The position numbers were made by a program, and so were the translations under genes. Below the pieces are notes generated by a model. That model worked only from the letters and a program-made list of their open reading frames with translations, did not search any database and was not told where the DNA came from. Source: Channallabes apus (taxonomy: Eukaryota > Chordata > Actinopteri > Siluriformes > Clariidae). From it: DNA of 64,000 bases. Below, one piece after another: positions 9,851-23,454 of this stretch. The stretch covers positions 29,990,651-30,054,650 of the forward strand of contig CM060118.1 of assembly GCA_030522415.1 (NCBI GenBank). The letters are read 5' to 3'. Position 1 is the first letter of the stretch, and each line of letters opens with the position of its first letter.

Positions 9851-12562
9851 TATTTTAAGTAAACATGGGGATGTAGGAATGAAATTAACGTTCATTTTAG
9901 AATGTATTTTAACATGACTTTTCTTTGGGTTTATGTGTTTAGTTATATTATTTAAATCTTCCAATATTGTTAAAATGAAGATCGAATGTCCATGTGTTTA
10001 ACTAAAACCACAGACTTTCATGGAGTGTTTTAATTTTTTATATAGTTACATTGTCTTTTTCCACTTCAATTTGAACTTAAATATTTTTGACTACATTATC
10101 CAGTGTCACTTGATGTTTCGTAGGATTCTGAATAAATGCACTTTATTTATGGCATATGATGTTTTCTACATATGTTTTAAAATTACTGTATGTATAACTA
10201 CTTATATTTAATTTACATACCACTGCATATATTGTACAGTTTTACATTGATACTGTATAAGGGTCAAATGTAAATTGAAAGCAGTTTGGATCACTACCTT
10301 ATATGCAGTCTATGTGGGGCTCGGACCGAAATAATACACATTTGATGAGTTGATTAGATTAGCATTATAATATTATAGCTGCATTAATATTCTAGTGGAT
10401 TTACATATCGAATACTAAAGTCGTTTAAATTCAAATACAAAATGACAGGATAATGTCTAATACTGTATATAATCACAGTCACGTATTGTAATCCTAGATC
10501 AGAAATTTTTTTTGCTTCATTTCCCGGTGCATTATAAGGGATAAGTATTGCTGTGAGCAGATTATAAGTAAAAGGATAAAGCGCATCTTACTTCTTGTCT
10601 GTGGTATTACTGACCAGCTTTAGCTACAAGCTGATGTGTGTAACTGTGTGGTGTGTGTGTGTGTATATTTGTGGGGGGGGGGCTTTCTCCTCAGGATTGT
10701 TCCACCATGTAGTAGATAGCTCTAAGAGAAAAAGAAGCACTGATGGATAAAATGGGATAAAAGAGGTATAGAGTGAGAAGTGATTGCATTATCCACAAGA
10801 AGGAGACTTAAGCTGATATCACCTCATGAGCTTCTCATTTCCTCAAGTGCATCCCAACCGCTTTGCCCAGCATTACACCCTCACTCGTGAACACAACCAT
10901 ACACACGCAATCTGACATGTTTTTAACCTTGTACTGGACGTTCGTCATTGTCATTAGTCATCACAACCATATTTGTACCATTTTCCAGGAGCTATGGCAC
11001 AATGTTTATACATGACGTACATGGTGCAAAAATGAAATAAACAACCAGTGATAACGAAGAAGCATGTAGGAAAGGGGTAATGGGGAAAGAGTAGATTGCG
11101 TACACAGGGTTTGTGGGATGGGGGGTTAGGTTGTGGGGGGGTGCATTAAGAGCATTAATGGGTATGAGTCATAAAAATGTATAAACTATTATGATACGGT
11201 AATGATTTTGACATCACTGATTATGCATGTACTTCAACTGAAATGGGTACCTTGAGTGTAACATAGTGTCGCTGTCTGTATCTTTAACTGTTTAAGGAAA
11301 ACTAATAAATACACTAATAATAAGATTTAAATCCACATAATGAAGTTTGTCAAACTACCAAGGTCTTTAATTGCAAACTGATCTGATCAGTTCAACGTTC
11401 ACCAAAAATGAGCGTGTTCATTATCAGCACTGTTCTCAGGATTGTTAGATTTTCTTACCAGATTGAAGCAGAAGACACCTGATAGAGACTCCCAAATCCA
11501 AAGGATAAGTGTACATGTCTGTACTATTATGGGGAAACATCGTGATCCATTCATTCTCAATATGTACCCTGGATTCAGTTTCATAGATTTTAGTAGAATC
11601 CTTAATTTCCATCTAGAAAAGGAGGTATTAATGGAACCCTGATCCTCTTTATGGGTATGAGGACCCAAAGTGTTGGATGGTAATACCCAACTACCTAATG
11701 TACCCAATGCACTACTTACTCTTTAGCAGCTATTAGCTGCTAAGACTATAAGTTTTGTGACCTCGAAGTGTCACCAGTGTGTATGTTTCCTCTCCTTGTT
11801 AATACTTTTTCCTGATAAATCTTGCAGCGGCCTTTCAATATGTCATACAGCTGATCAGGCAGAGGAATATGTGGAGAATAGCAAGCAGAAGCTGCCTGCT
11901 TAATGGCAGAGGCATATGTTGACGTTTTATCAATAGGCATTATTAAATCGTGCTTGGGTGAGTTAATCTCAGGTTGATGCTGCAGAGAGGTTGAGAGAGA
12001 CAGGCGTTAACAGGCCTGTGTGAAAGGCAGGTCATAAGCTGCTTATTATATCGACTCTCTCCCTCTAACGGACTCTCGCTCTTTCACACACACACGCAGA
12101 CACGCACACATTCCCACATTGAGCCACTGTTTCAGTATCGCCTGGTCGTTATCAACACAACACAAACGCACGAGTTTTAGGCTGAAAACACAGCACATAT
12201 TGTTTGTATGTGTGTGAGTGAGTGAGTGTGTGAGTGAGAGAGATTGTTTCAAACTCTGTGACTCTGATATGTCCATGGAGAAGTGGATAAACTTGAGAAT
12301 GTCCCAAAATGCACTACAGTTGACTCTGGTGCCATAGCTTATTGAAATGAGCATTTATCTATTCTGCTGCCAGGAACCGTGTGTGAGAGAGAGAAACAAA
12401 GAAAAAGAGAGAGAGAGAGACAATAGCAGTGTTATGGCTCTTGTCAGAGCTAGCAGAAAAAGGAGAGGCTGAGAACGAGTGATAAGACCACCTCTTTCTG
12501 ATTATCGCTTGCTGGACTACCATTCTGCCTCTGTGCAGTTTACACAGCTCTAAGTAGCCCAA

Positions 12563-12567
<5 letters not shown>
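9851..12567. other. 2.7 kb of intronic DNA without recognised features
   Basis: AT-rich from 9850 to 11400 with short GT and G runs (about 10648-10682 and 11120-11140). 10790-11000 and 11700-12000 are more complex. GA/CA-rich patches lie at 12080-12110 and 12385-12422. No exon-like open frame joined to plausible splice sites was seen. Confidence 0.4.

Positions 12568-12596
<29 letters not shown>
12568..12596. repeat. (CT)n microsatellite
   Basis: About 14 CT units. Confidence 0.95.
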
Positions 12597-12599
<3 letters not shown>

Positions 12600-12969
12600 C
12601 TCTCTCACTTAATCCATGCATAAGAGTTTCTGACACACAGAGATGTGTAAAGAGCAATAGGATGCATTTGCTCATTGAGGTAGTGGGATGTTTTGTGTTC
12701 CAGCCACGTCCTATAAGACACGATGTGACCTGAAAGTGTGAAATAATTCAGCAATACTGAAAAATGGTTTGCCCTTTCTGGCCATCATATCCGTTTTTTG
12801 ACTCTAGTTTATCCATTGCTTTTCATTATACATGTACACATCACCTTTACATTATACATTAACAGGAAACCGACCGCCAAGACACTGTGTGCTGGAAGCT
12901 GTCACATTAGCAGGGTCAACTCTGCTACAGTATAACCTTAATGTATAAGAATTGATTGTTTATGGAACA

Positions 12970-13500
12970 ATCTGAGCAACATCCTCATTTCCTCTCTCGT
13001 CTGTTCCAAAAACTCAGCATTCAGCATCACCACTCAGTCGGGGGGGCCGAAGACTATCACGTGTTTCCTCCGAACCATGTGGCGCCAGCTAACCACATCT
13101 TTTCAAACTGCTCGCACCGTTAGGGGCAGTGTAACACACTCGGAGGACAGCGCTATCCGCTCCTTCCGCTTGCGTGAGCTCACAGGCGCCCCTGATTGGC
13201 TATAGAGCCGTGATTAATGTGGGAGCACTATGTACCTCTCATCCCTCCCCTTTGAGAGAGCTCGGCCAATCAGCTCCCTCTAGACCTCCGGCTGTGAGAG
13301 GTTACAGCATCACCCGGGAACTGAACCAGCGATCTCCGGATGATAGGGCGAGCGAAGTATTTGTGAAGCTTAACAAATAAAAGCATTCCTCTGAAACTGG
13401 TCAGGTACAGGGACTGGACTGAAAATGAGACATGCAAACTTGCCAAACCAGGAGAATTATTCCTCAAGACTACATTTAAGTGTATGAGAAAGAGTCCTGT
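12970..13500. repeat. Dispersed repeat containing an inserted SINE
   Basis: The left flank (ATCCTCATTTCCTCTCTCGT at about 12980) and right flank (TTATTCCTCAAGACTACATT at about 13457) of the SINE both match, in order, a shorter repeat at 46745-46910. The unit is therefore a dispersed repeat of unknown class, interrupted here by the SINE at 13020-13365. Confidence 0.65.
13020..13365 (-). mobile_element. tRNA-derived SINE, family A (minus copy)
   Basis: Read on the minus strand it starts near TTCGCTCGCCCTATCATCCG with a degenerate pol III B box (GGTTCAGTTCC) and continues through a shared body (CTCCCACATTAATCACGGCT, GCAAGCGGAAGGAG) to CCCCGACTGAGTG. The same body occurs in plus orientation at 34345-34690. 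No coding capacity. Confidence 0.8.
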
Positions 13501-13849
13501 ACTGCTGGATATACTGTAGCTTCTGCTCCCCTCCTTTTGCTTCTGAGGAGCAGGGAAAATTGCATAATTAGTGCCCAGTATGTGCACTACGGGTCGACAT
13601 GGACCATACAATGAATATGCACTTACTGTATGTGATCAATTGTTTGTCTGCTTTGCCAGTCCAGTAAAGAGTAAGGCATTGTCTAAACAACGGCTTTCCC
13701 ATTGGATTGTGCTTATAGCAGCAAAGGTGTCCCATTCAACGAGACTGCCTTTATGGCGTGAATATAGGTGGCTTCAGCCAGGACACAAGAGGGCGTGATA
13801 TCTCACTTGTTATGTGTTGTACTATACCTCGGTCCTCTCCCTCAGGAAA

Positions 13850-15750
13850 TGAAGATTATAGTCATAACCATTCGTTTTGCTGTATATAGTGCGGCTGTTA
13901 TGTCTTTATGACCTGATCACAGCTGAAGGTCGAAGACCATAGAGCTATAATCAGTGGAGACAGTGGTACCAGTGCATCGATCCCCAGAGGGGCATTGCGA
14001 TCTGTTATGGAGAAGAATAGGGGGCAGTGAGCATTTTCTTTGGATGCAAAGAGATCCACTGCTGAAGCTCCCAAATCTGACCTACCACCCATGGGTGTGT
14101 AACCTCCTTTCCCTCACAAAACGGCCCCCTCGGAGAGAAGGTCCGCCCCCAGATTCAGGTGCCCTGGGATGTGAGTGGCCCTGAGTGGCAGAAGATAGCT
14201 GAGCTACCCCTGGGGCCAGGGGTAGCTCAGTGGTTAAGGCATTGGACTACGGTTTGGAAGATCCCAGGTTCAAACCCCACAACCACCAAGTTGCTGTTGG
14301 GCCCTTGAGAAAGGCCCTTAACCCTCAACTGCTCAACAAAAGATGTGTAATGAGATAAAAAAGTAAGTCACTCTGGATAAGAGCGTCTGCCAAATGCCTA
14401 AATGTAAATGTAAGATGAACACTAGACCATAACAATAGAGAATGAGAGAGTTTCGGCAGGGGGAATGAGTGAGTCCCCCCTTGTCTGTTTATATACGACA
14501 CAACTGTCGTGTTGTCTGTCTTGATGAGAACATGATGGCCTGTCAGAGTCAGATGAAAATGTCTCTGGGGTGAAAACACCGCCAACAGCTCCAAATAGTT
14601 AATGTGAAGCCTGCGTTGTTCACCGCGGAGCCGTCACACAGAGGGCCCCATCCGCTGAGAAAGGCATCTGTTGGCACCACTTTGCGAAACGACACCCTGC
14701 CTATCGAAAAGACCCTGGTGTAACAGCCTGGGTTCCCTCCAGGGCAGAAGAGCTAACATGCATAATGGAGTCACTGTCAACCTCCTGTTGAGGTGGCGCA
14801 CCGCACATACTGTAGGCGGTGAGACCGCATACAGCGCTGAAATGCACGCATCTCGAAAGGAACCACAGCGATCATATACGCCATCATTCCCATTAACTGT
14901 AAAAACAGTTTGTGTTGCAACTGAAACAGAGCAAGGCAGCATTGAAACACGGCTATTCTATGCTCTGACAGATGTGCTCAGCTGGTAACGGAGCTTATCT
15001 CTAGACCCAGAAATGAAAACTGTTGACTCAGTGACAGTGAGCTTTTCTGCATGTTTACTGAGAACCCTAGAGTCTGAATTTGAGACAGAACTTGCTATTG
15101 GCGCCCAGTCGTCTAAATAGGCCAGTATGCGAATGCTTCTCTCCCGAAGAGGAGGCGGCCTCGACGGAACATACTTTGTGAACGTTCGGGGAGTTAGCGA
15201 CAGGCCAAACAGCAGCACTACTGTAGGTACTTGTAGGCCTTGACCTCAAATGCAAACCTCAGAAATTTTCTGTAGCGTGGAAAGATTGCTATATGAAAGT
15301 AAGCATCCGTGAGATCGATCGTAGTGAACCAATCCGCCGGGCCTATTGCACTTAGCAGTTGCCTCAGTGTAAGCATTTTGAACTTGTACGTTCTTAAAAA
15401 CGTGTTCTATGTTCTCAGATCCAAAACAGGACACAGTCCTCCCCCTCTCTTCAGAAGGACAAATGGCTGTACCAACCTAAGTTTGCTTCCAAAGTAGGAA
15501 CCACTCGAATCGTCCATTTGATCAGAAGATAATTTATCTCCTCCCAGAGCATCGCTGCGGCGTTGTCCGACATCATGGTGTTGACTACGGAGAAGCGCAG
15601 TGGCTCTGAGCGAAACTATAGTCGGTATCTCATAGCGTCTATGTTTTGCACTCCTGTCGGGACTGCGCATGCACGCAACTCGAGAAAGTAGGAAGCCAAC
15701 CGGCTCACATTGAGCACCGAAAGGGGGGTGCTGCCCCAGGCGTTCCGCCA
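13850..15750 (-). pseudogene. DIRS-like reverse transcriptase and RNase H, decayed
   Basis: Minus-strand pieces in order: KRGGGLCPVLDLRT (about 15405-15450), TYKFKMLT and WFTTIDLTDAYFHI (about 15300-15390), then LLFGLSLTPRTFTKYV followed by ILAYLDDW with the YLDD active site (about 15110-15215). Next come RNase H blocks HHVLIKTDNTTVVSYINRQG (about 14480-14540) and, after the SINE, VDLFASKENAHCPLFFS (about 13985-14060). Together these are typical of vertebrate DIRS elements. Several frames and in-frame stops show the gene is dead. No recombinase coding region follows before the left terminal repeat. Confidence 0.85.
14197..14413 (+). mobile_element. tRNA-derived SINE with LINE-type tail
   Basis: tRNA-like head with A box (GTAGCTCAGTGG, 14222-14233) and B box (GGTTCAAACCC, about 14268). 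The 3' part TCACTCTGGATAAGAGCGTC is the common fish SINE tail shared with a LINE, ending in TGTAAA repeats (14395-14413). The head is preceded by its own inverted copy (14201-14228). A possible 5-bp target duplication AAGAT flanks it (14192-14196 and 14412-14416). It interrupts the DIRS-like element. Confidence 0.9.
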
Positions 15751-15834
15751 AAGTGCAGCTTCATAGATGGCACTGGGCACAGGCATGTCGAGCACATCAT
15801 CATCCTCGAAAGCACGCTGCTCAGTGCCTGGCTG

Positions 15835-16053
15835 CTAGCCATCGCTGTAGGAGAACTCGCGGTCTTCCGAACCCTCGAAATACTCCATTTGGTCTGCCCA
15901 GCTAAGATCGAGGACTTCTGCCGAAAACTCCTCGTCAGCAGACACAGGCGAAGCTGGAACTGCTAATTCGGAAAGGAGGGGGTCCTGAGGACAAGGGCCA
16001 ACAGCGGGCTTCTTCTTTGCCACATTAGCTTCCATGCTCATACTAGCTAGCAC
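15835..16053 (-). pseudogene. DIRS-like gag fragment
   Basis: A 72-codon minus-strand frame starting MLASMSMEANVAKKK, acidic toward its end, lies where the first ORF of the element should begin. It is cut short at 15835, and sequence leading to the reverse transcriptase continues in another frame. Assignment rests on position. Confidence 0.5.
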
Positions 16054-16465
16054 GTTAGCCCGGCTAAACAGAAGCCAATCAAATTAAGATGTCGCTAATG
16101 CTCTGACTGAGAGTGAACTTAAAGTCAGCGCTCCACGTGTAGACGACTTACCGAATGAGGATGTTGTTGCTAACACCAACAGATTTTAAGCTCAGTCTTA
16201 TAATATAAAATGTAGAGTTGACTAGCAGCACCTAGAAAACTCAACAGAAAAGGTGTTCACAGCGAGGTGAAGAGTGTAAGAACTGAGAGTCAGCCGTGGT
16301 GATGATGGGTTATAGGTATAGGCAGGGCTACACCCACGTCACCACAGGTTTGACTGCCTTCACGGCGTGAATATAGGTGGCTTCAGCCAGAACACGAGAG
16401 GGCGTGATATCCCACGCGTTATGTGTTGTGTACCGAGTGAATCGACTGAAAGGGAACAGCAATAT

Positions 16466-16593
16466 TGCTTTTGTACAACAGTTCTAAGAACAGCATTACA
16501 ATACAATCAACATATTAAGATTAGTTTTTTTATTTAAACATTTAGAAATTCAACCAAAACTTAAGCTTGAGTTGTTTTTTAGTTTATTCTTTG

Positions 16594-16639
<46 letters not shown>

Positions 16640-16818
16640 GCCTTATCCATTGTAACAAAACTGTGGGTGGTGGAATTGTAGCATTTTGCAAAATCATACA
16701 GAATTCTCACTTCTATAACCCAAAAAATGTTTACATATTATTTTAGCATTTTTGCTTTTTAACACCTTTACAAAAATATCAGTTTTTATTTTCCAGGTTT
16801 AAATACTGTACTTTTGGC
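16466..16818. other. AT-rich DNA with (ATT)n repeat
   Basis: Contains an uninterrupted ATT run at 16594-16637. The rest is AT-rich and featureless. Confidence 0.8.
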
Positions 16819-17185
16819 GCCGTCACGGTGGTGTAGTGGTTAGCGCTGTCGCCTTGCACCTCCAGGGTCCGGGTTCGATTCCCGGCAAGGCTCGATTCCC
16901 GTCTCTGTGTGCATGGAGTTTGCATGTTCTCCCCGTGCTTGGAGGGTTTCCTCCGGGTACTCCGGTTTCCTCCCACAGTCCAAAGACATGCAGATTAGGC
17001 TAGTTGGCGTTCCCAAATTGACCATAGTGTGTGAATGAGTGTGTGTGTGTGTGTGCTCTGCAATGGATTGGCACGCTGTCCACGGTGTACCCTGCCTCGT
17101 GCCCTGAGTCTCCTGGGATAGGCTCCAGGTCCCCGCGACCCTAAATTCAGGATAAAGCGGTATAGAAGATGAATGAATGAATGAA
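16819..17185 (+). mobile_element. tRNA-derived SINE, family B (full length)
   Basis: Begins GCCGTCACGGTGGTGTAGTG with A box (GTGTAGTGGTTAGCG) and B box (GGGTTCGATTCCC). The body contains TTTCCTCCGGGTACTCCGGT and a GT run, and the end is CAGGATAAAGCGGTATAGAA plus GAATGAAT repeats. A perfect 10-bp target duplication TACTTTTGGC flanks it (16809-16818 and 17186-17195). Related copies are at 25815-25928 (5'-truncated), 40136-40497 (minus) and a tail at 1624. Confidence 0.95.
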
Positions 17186-17570
17186 TACTTTTGGCTTAAT
17201 TTCTCAAAACTGCTCAAATGGAGATATCTCAGTCAAACTGTTCATTTAAAGTTTCAACTGTGTATACCATTTTCTAGATCTTTCACTATGTTATGAAAAT
17301 GCAAATATTGCAAATAGCCTTGGAAGAAAGAAAAAAATCATGACTGTATGGCAAATGCATCATTATTGTTACTCTCAGCATGAAGGACTTCTTGGAAATG
17401 CATTCAATTTGTTTATTGAAATGGCTATATTGGCATCACAGATATTCTTGGTCTGGTTGTGTTTAGATCAGAACAAGCTTGTCTTTTTGCCTCTCAATGC
17501 TTCTTTATTTGGGCTCTTACCTGTTCCTGATTCTTTCTTTATGCTCTTTTTTTTTTTCTCGCTCTCTCAG

Positions 17571-17631
17571 GTGTTTGGCCGTCTGAAGAGGTGATGGCCT
17601 ACTACTGTCTGAAGAACCGTCATATGTTTAC
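17571..17631 (+). CDS. CAMKMT: CAMKMT internal exon a
   Basis: The acceptor CTCGCTCTCTCAG lies at 17558-17570 and the donor is AC|GTGAGT at 17632. Reading frame: two bases complete a codon from the previous exon (GT, presumably of Cys TGT). Then come VWPSEEVMAYYCLKNRHMF and two bases of a Thr codon. The block corresponds to VWPSEEVLAYYCLK of mammalian CAMKMT, the strand and helix just before the SAM-binding core. It is preceded by a good pyrimidine tract. The exon that should precede it was not found in 1-17570. A 98-bp GT run lies about 250 bp downstream. Confidence 0.95.
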
Positions 17632-20536
<2,905 letters not shown>

Positions 20537-20538
20537 TA

Positions 20539-21698
20539 TACAGTACTGTATGCACTGTTTCAGTGTCTATTAAGCTGCTGCTAAGCCATGCCAGGCATAG
20601 AATAACAGAGCTGAGCAACAAATATGAGGTCACACTAGGGGAAAATCTCATTGGCTTATTTAAGCTCTCGCAGTAGAAAACCGGAAAAAGGAAATTGATA
20701 TTCTCCCTACTGTAGGTTAGGGATGAGAATCAATTGTCACCTCCAGATATCAATATTACCACGATACCCATGTGCTGATTTGATTAACATTGCACATATC
20801 CCTATTTGATATTACATTTTTCCTGAATTTAGTTTCTTTTTAAACATGAAATTTTTTTTTAAAGATTTCTTAAATATAGCCCTTTCCATATAACATTAGC
20901 TTTCTCAATTAAAAGCCATTTAAACAATACAAAATAACTCCAAATACAAGAGTTTAACATTTCATCTGCCAATATCTTTTTTTTTTTTTTTTAACAATAA
21001 TTCACTACTCCCACACGGGACAAAAATGTGTACATAGTTCAGAATATAAAACCTGTAGGATTATGAAGAAACTGTGATGTTTTTACCTTGCTAATTCAGG
21101 TCACTGGCCGATAGATTTTTAAGTCGGTGTGGCGATACGTGAATGGCCACACAAACGATTCGCAATTCATAATTTAATCGATTTTGTCCCCCATATCTAC
21201 TGTGTGTCCATGTACTGTCTCTGAAAACATACCGATTGATTTGCGGTCATATCGCTTAGCACTACAAGATATAAAAACATACAGAATAATATTTCAAGTA
21301 ATGCATTTGGAAATCCGGGTGTCTTAGCAAATACGAACTAGCCTGCTGGCACTGAGCTTAAAGCTGTGCTGTCTGAGGGAGACTGATCTCTTCAAGCATA
21401 CTTTCCACTGGACATATTTCCAGTGTTTTTATTAATATTATTACTGGTAGTTTAACTGTGAGACATATTTAGTTAAATATGATAGATGGTTTGCATGCTG
21501 CATTTTGCTGCATGTACAAATTTGATCATATGCAAGATTAAATAATTAAAACTAGCTTCTTTAAAAGAGAGCGAGAAAGAGCACGAGAGAGTTGGAATCA
21601 ATGAGCCTAGTGGAATTGCATTCCAGTCAATGCCACCCCCCTACAGAGAGTTATTGCACCATTAATTAGAGTTATTGTAAATGCACAATATTCACAGT

Positions 21699-21701
<3 letters not shown>
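20539..21701 (+). other. Intron a-b, 3' part
   Basis: AT-rich, with a T run at 20977-20991. 20625-20665 resembles 27778-27818. No exon or known element. Confidence 0.5.

Positions 21702-21746
<45 letters not shown>
21702..21746. repeat. (CT)n microsatellite at the exon b acceptor
   Basis: 45 uninterrupted pyrimidines ending six bases before the exon; see findings. Confidence 0.98.
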
Positions 21747-21749
<3 letters not shown>

Positions 21750-21752
21750 CAG

Positions 21753-21807
21753 GGGTTCCTCAGTGTGTGAATTAGGTGGAGGGATGACATGTCTTGCTGG
21801 GCTCATG
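21753..21807 (+). CDS. CAMKMT: CAMKMT exon b, SAM-binding motif I
   Basis: Joins exon a in phase (AC+G gives Thr) and reads TGSSVCELGGGMTCLAGLM to a consensus donor ATG|GTAAGT. ELGGGMTCLAGL is the glycine-rich motif I of class I methyltransferases, which wraps the SAM carboxypropyl moiety. The three glycines and the preceding acidic residue are intact. The acceptor is CATACAG (21746-21752), directly preceded by a 45-nt uninterrupted CT microsatellite that must serve as the pyrimidine tract. The exon ends in phase 0. The residues before VCEL (TGSS) differ from the mammalian RALA but keep the length. Confidence 0.95.
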
Positions 21808-23390
21808 GTAAGTGAAAACACACACGTATACACCATACACCCACACACGCGCACACACACAGAACCAATCACAGGCAAATGGGCGATTTCAGCATGGATA
21901 CCCAAACACAGGCACATTGTAAGCATTGTGAAATGAGTTCAAATACACTGGCATTTCCGCCTCATCACCCTCAGAGCGATGGACTTGACTCCACATGAGC
22001 ATTCTTACACACAAGCATGCACACGCATGCATATGCATAACCACGCACACATTCACACGCACACACACACACACACACACACGCCCTAGAATGGGATGGG
22101 GGGGAGGGTGAGTGGTGGCCTGTGGATGCTCCTCCAGCGGAAGATGCTGTAGAGCTGATCGATGTTGTTTTCATAACACCTGCCCCTGTTTGTCCATGCA
22201 GTGGTCCTGTGTTGTGAGACCACACAGTACCACTGGAAAGACTTCACTCCTCTGTAGCAGAGTCCTTCTATCTCATCCCTCTTCACTCCATATGCCATGT
22301 TCCACTCGTGTGGCTGGTTCAGTGCCCCTCGGCTACCCTGATGCCTGTCCGGACAGATGCTAGTTGCTGGCTCCTTTCACCAGTGTGAGAGACAGAGCGA
22401 GAACCATTTCCAGGAGTATTTTTTTATCCTGCTCTCTGACGTTGTCTAGTTCATATTTTTAGTCAAGGCCACACTCAAAGTGCATGCTAGTAGATCTCTG
22501 TGAGCTTGTGACTGCTTGTTGCGCAGCCCATTATGTGACCTTTTCCCGGCATTTGAAGGATCCTTGCTTTCTCTAGTGCAGTCATGTTTTCTCTCTCTCT
22601 CTCTCTCTCTCTCTTTTTCTCCCACACAAAATCTCACTTAAATACACCTAGACCCACATATAAGGAATCCAGATTTACTTTGATATCCTGAGAAATTCTG
22701 CAACATAAAACAAAATCTTTCCACACACATCACCTCTGGACACAATTCCTCTTCAAACCGTACAGCGACACACACCCTTCCGATAAGGACGTTCACTAGA
22801 ATGAAAATGCGTTATGGATAAAAAAAATACATGGTAACAAAGAAAGGGGTAAGACTGCGAGAACAAAAGCAGAGGCAGCGCAGTGCAAAGTTATATGAAG
22901 GGCATCAGGCAGGCCTGGCGAGCCGAGTGCGGAGTGACAGTGGAGCGCGATGGCCCCGCCTGATAAACACCACGCTGCAAATGAAAGGCTCGGTGCTCGC
23001 CATCATCTCCTGTCACAATGCAATTACCCAACAGAGCGATAGCAAGATAGAGGGCTCCCAGCCACAGGGAATGATAAAAGTATTGACTGATTTGATTGAA
23101 TGATTAAAATAATGCAGACGTAAAATGAAAAAAAAAAAAAAAGAAAACGGGCCGAGAGACAGAAGAGGAGGGCTGAGTGGAGGTGGGGGGGGGGGAGGGA
23201 GGGAGAGAACAGGGGGAGGAAGATAGAAAGGAAGTGTGTAGTCTGTGCAGCAAAGAGCGATTTTACAATTCCAATGCGTGCGTATCTGTATGTATAAGGG
23301 GGCTGTTTGGTTTTGTGTTTTTATTGTGTTTCAATTCCTTGTTTTTCAACTCTCTATTTCCCCTCCATCCCCCCACCCCCCACCCCTCAG
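21808..23390 (+). other. Intron b-c
   Basis: Contains CA/GC-rich simple sequence at 21818-21862 and 22006-22082, a CT run at 22591-22614, a G/A-rich patch at 23180-23225 and a candidate conserved block at 22890-23100. 22090-22380 is complex and unassigned. Confidence 0.6.
22890..23100. promoter_or_regulatory. Candidate conserved non-coding element
   Basis: Repeat-free, GC-balanced ~200 bp in intron b-c, with CTGTCACAATGCAATTACCC (SOX- and homeodomain-like cores ACAAT and AATTA), CCTGATAAACACC and GCAAATGAAA (POU-like). Bounded by simple sequence on both sides. The open frame over it is not gene-like. Confidence 0.4.
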
Positions 23391-23454
23391 ATTGCCGTTT
23401 GTGCTGATGTGAAGGAAGTGCTGCTATCTGATGGGAATGAGAAGGCCATCGAGA
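23391..23454 (+). CDS. CAMKMT: CAMKMT exon c
   Basis: Acceptor CCCACCCCTCAG with a C-rich pyrimidine tract. Reads IAVCADVKEVLLSDGNEKAIE plus one base. The DGN in LLSDGN is the acidic loop after the second strand that binds the SAM ribose (TDGN in mammals). The donor is GAGA|GTATCC, a weak match to consensus. Choosing 23454 as the exon end is supported because A + AT from the next exon gives Asn, restoring AIENV as in mammalian AIRNV. Reading through instead gives a different sequence and a stop soon after. Confidence 0.93.

Larger units (their letters stand above)
13735..16465 (-). mobile_element. DIRS-like retrotransposon, partial, with terminal direct repeats
   Basis: Both ends carry an ~80-bp near-identical sequence in the same orientation (13742-13822 and 16351-16433), beginning GACTGCCTT and containing GGCGTGAATATAGGTGGCTT. 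The right end continues as GTGAATCGACTGAAAGGGAA, as in fish DIRS termini. Between them, on the minus strand, lie a gag-like start, reverse transcriptase and RNase H in that order. The tyrosine recombinase and methyltransferase-like parts expected after RNase H are absent, so this is a deletion derivative. A SINE is inserted at about 14197-14413. Many stops and frameshifts are present. Confidence 0.8.

Noticed and set aside
14219..14295. Possible tRNA gene
   Set aside because: A and B boxes are present, but the molecule does not close an acceptor stem and continues into a SINE body and tail. The same holds for 16819, 34345, 36588 and 40497.
1..17570. Search for the CAMKMT exons preceding VWPSEE
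   Set aside because: No frame resembling the upstream part of the protein (the stretch before NVCVWPSEE) with matching phase was found by eye. They probably lie before base 1, though a short divergent exon could have been missed.
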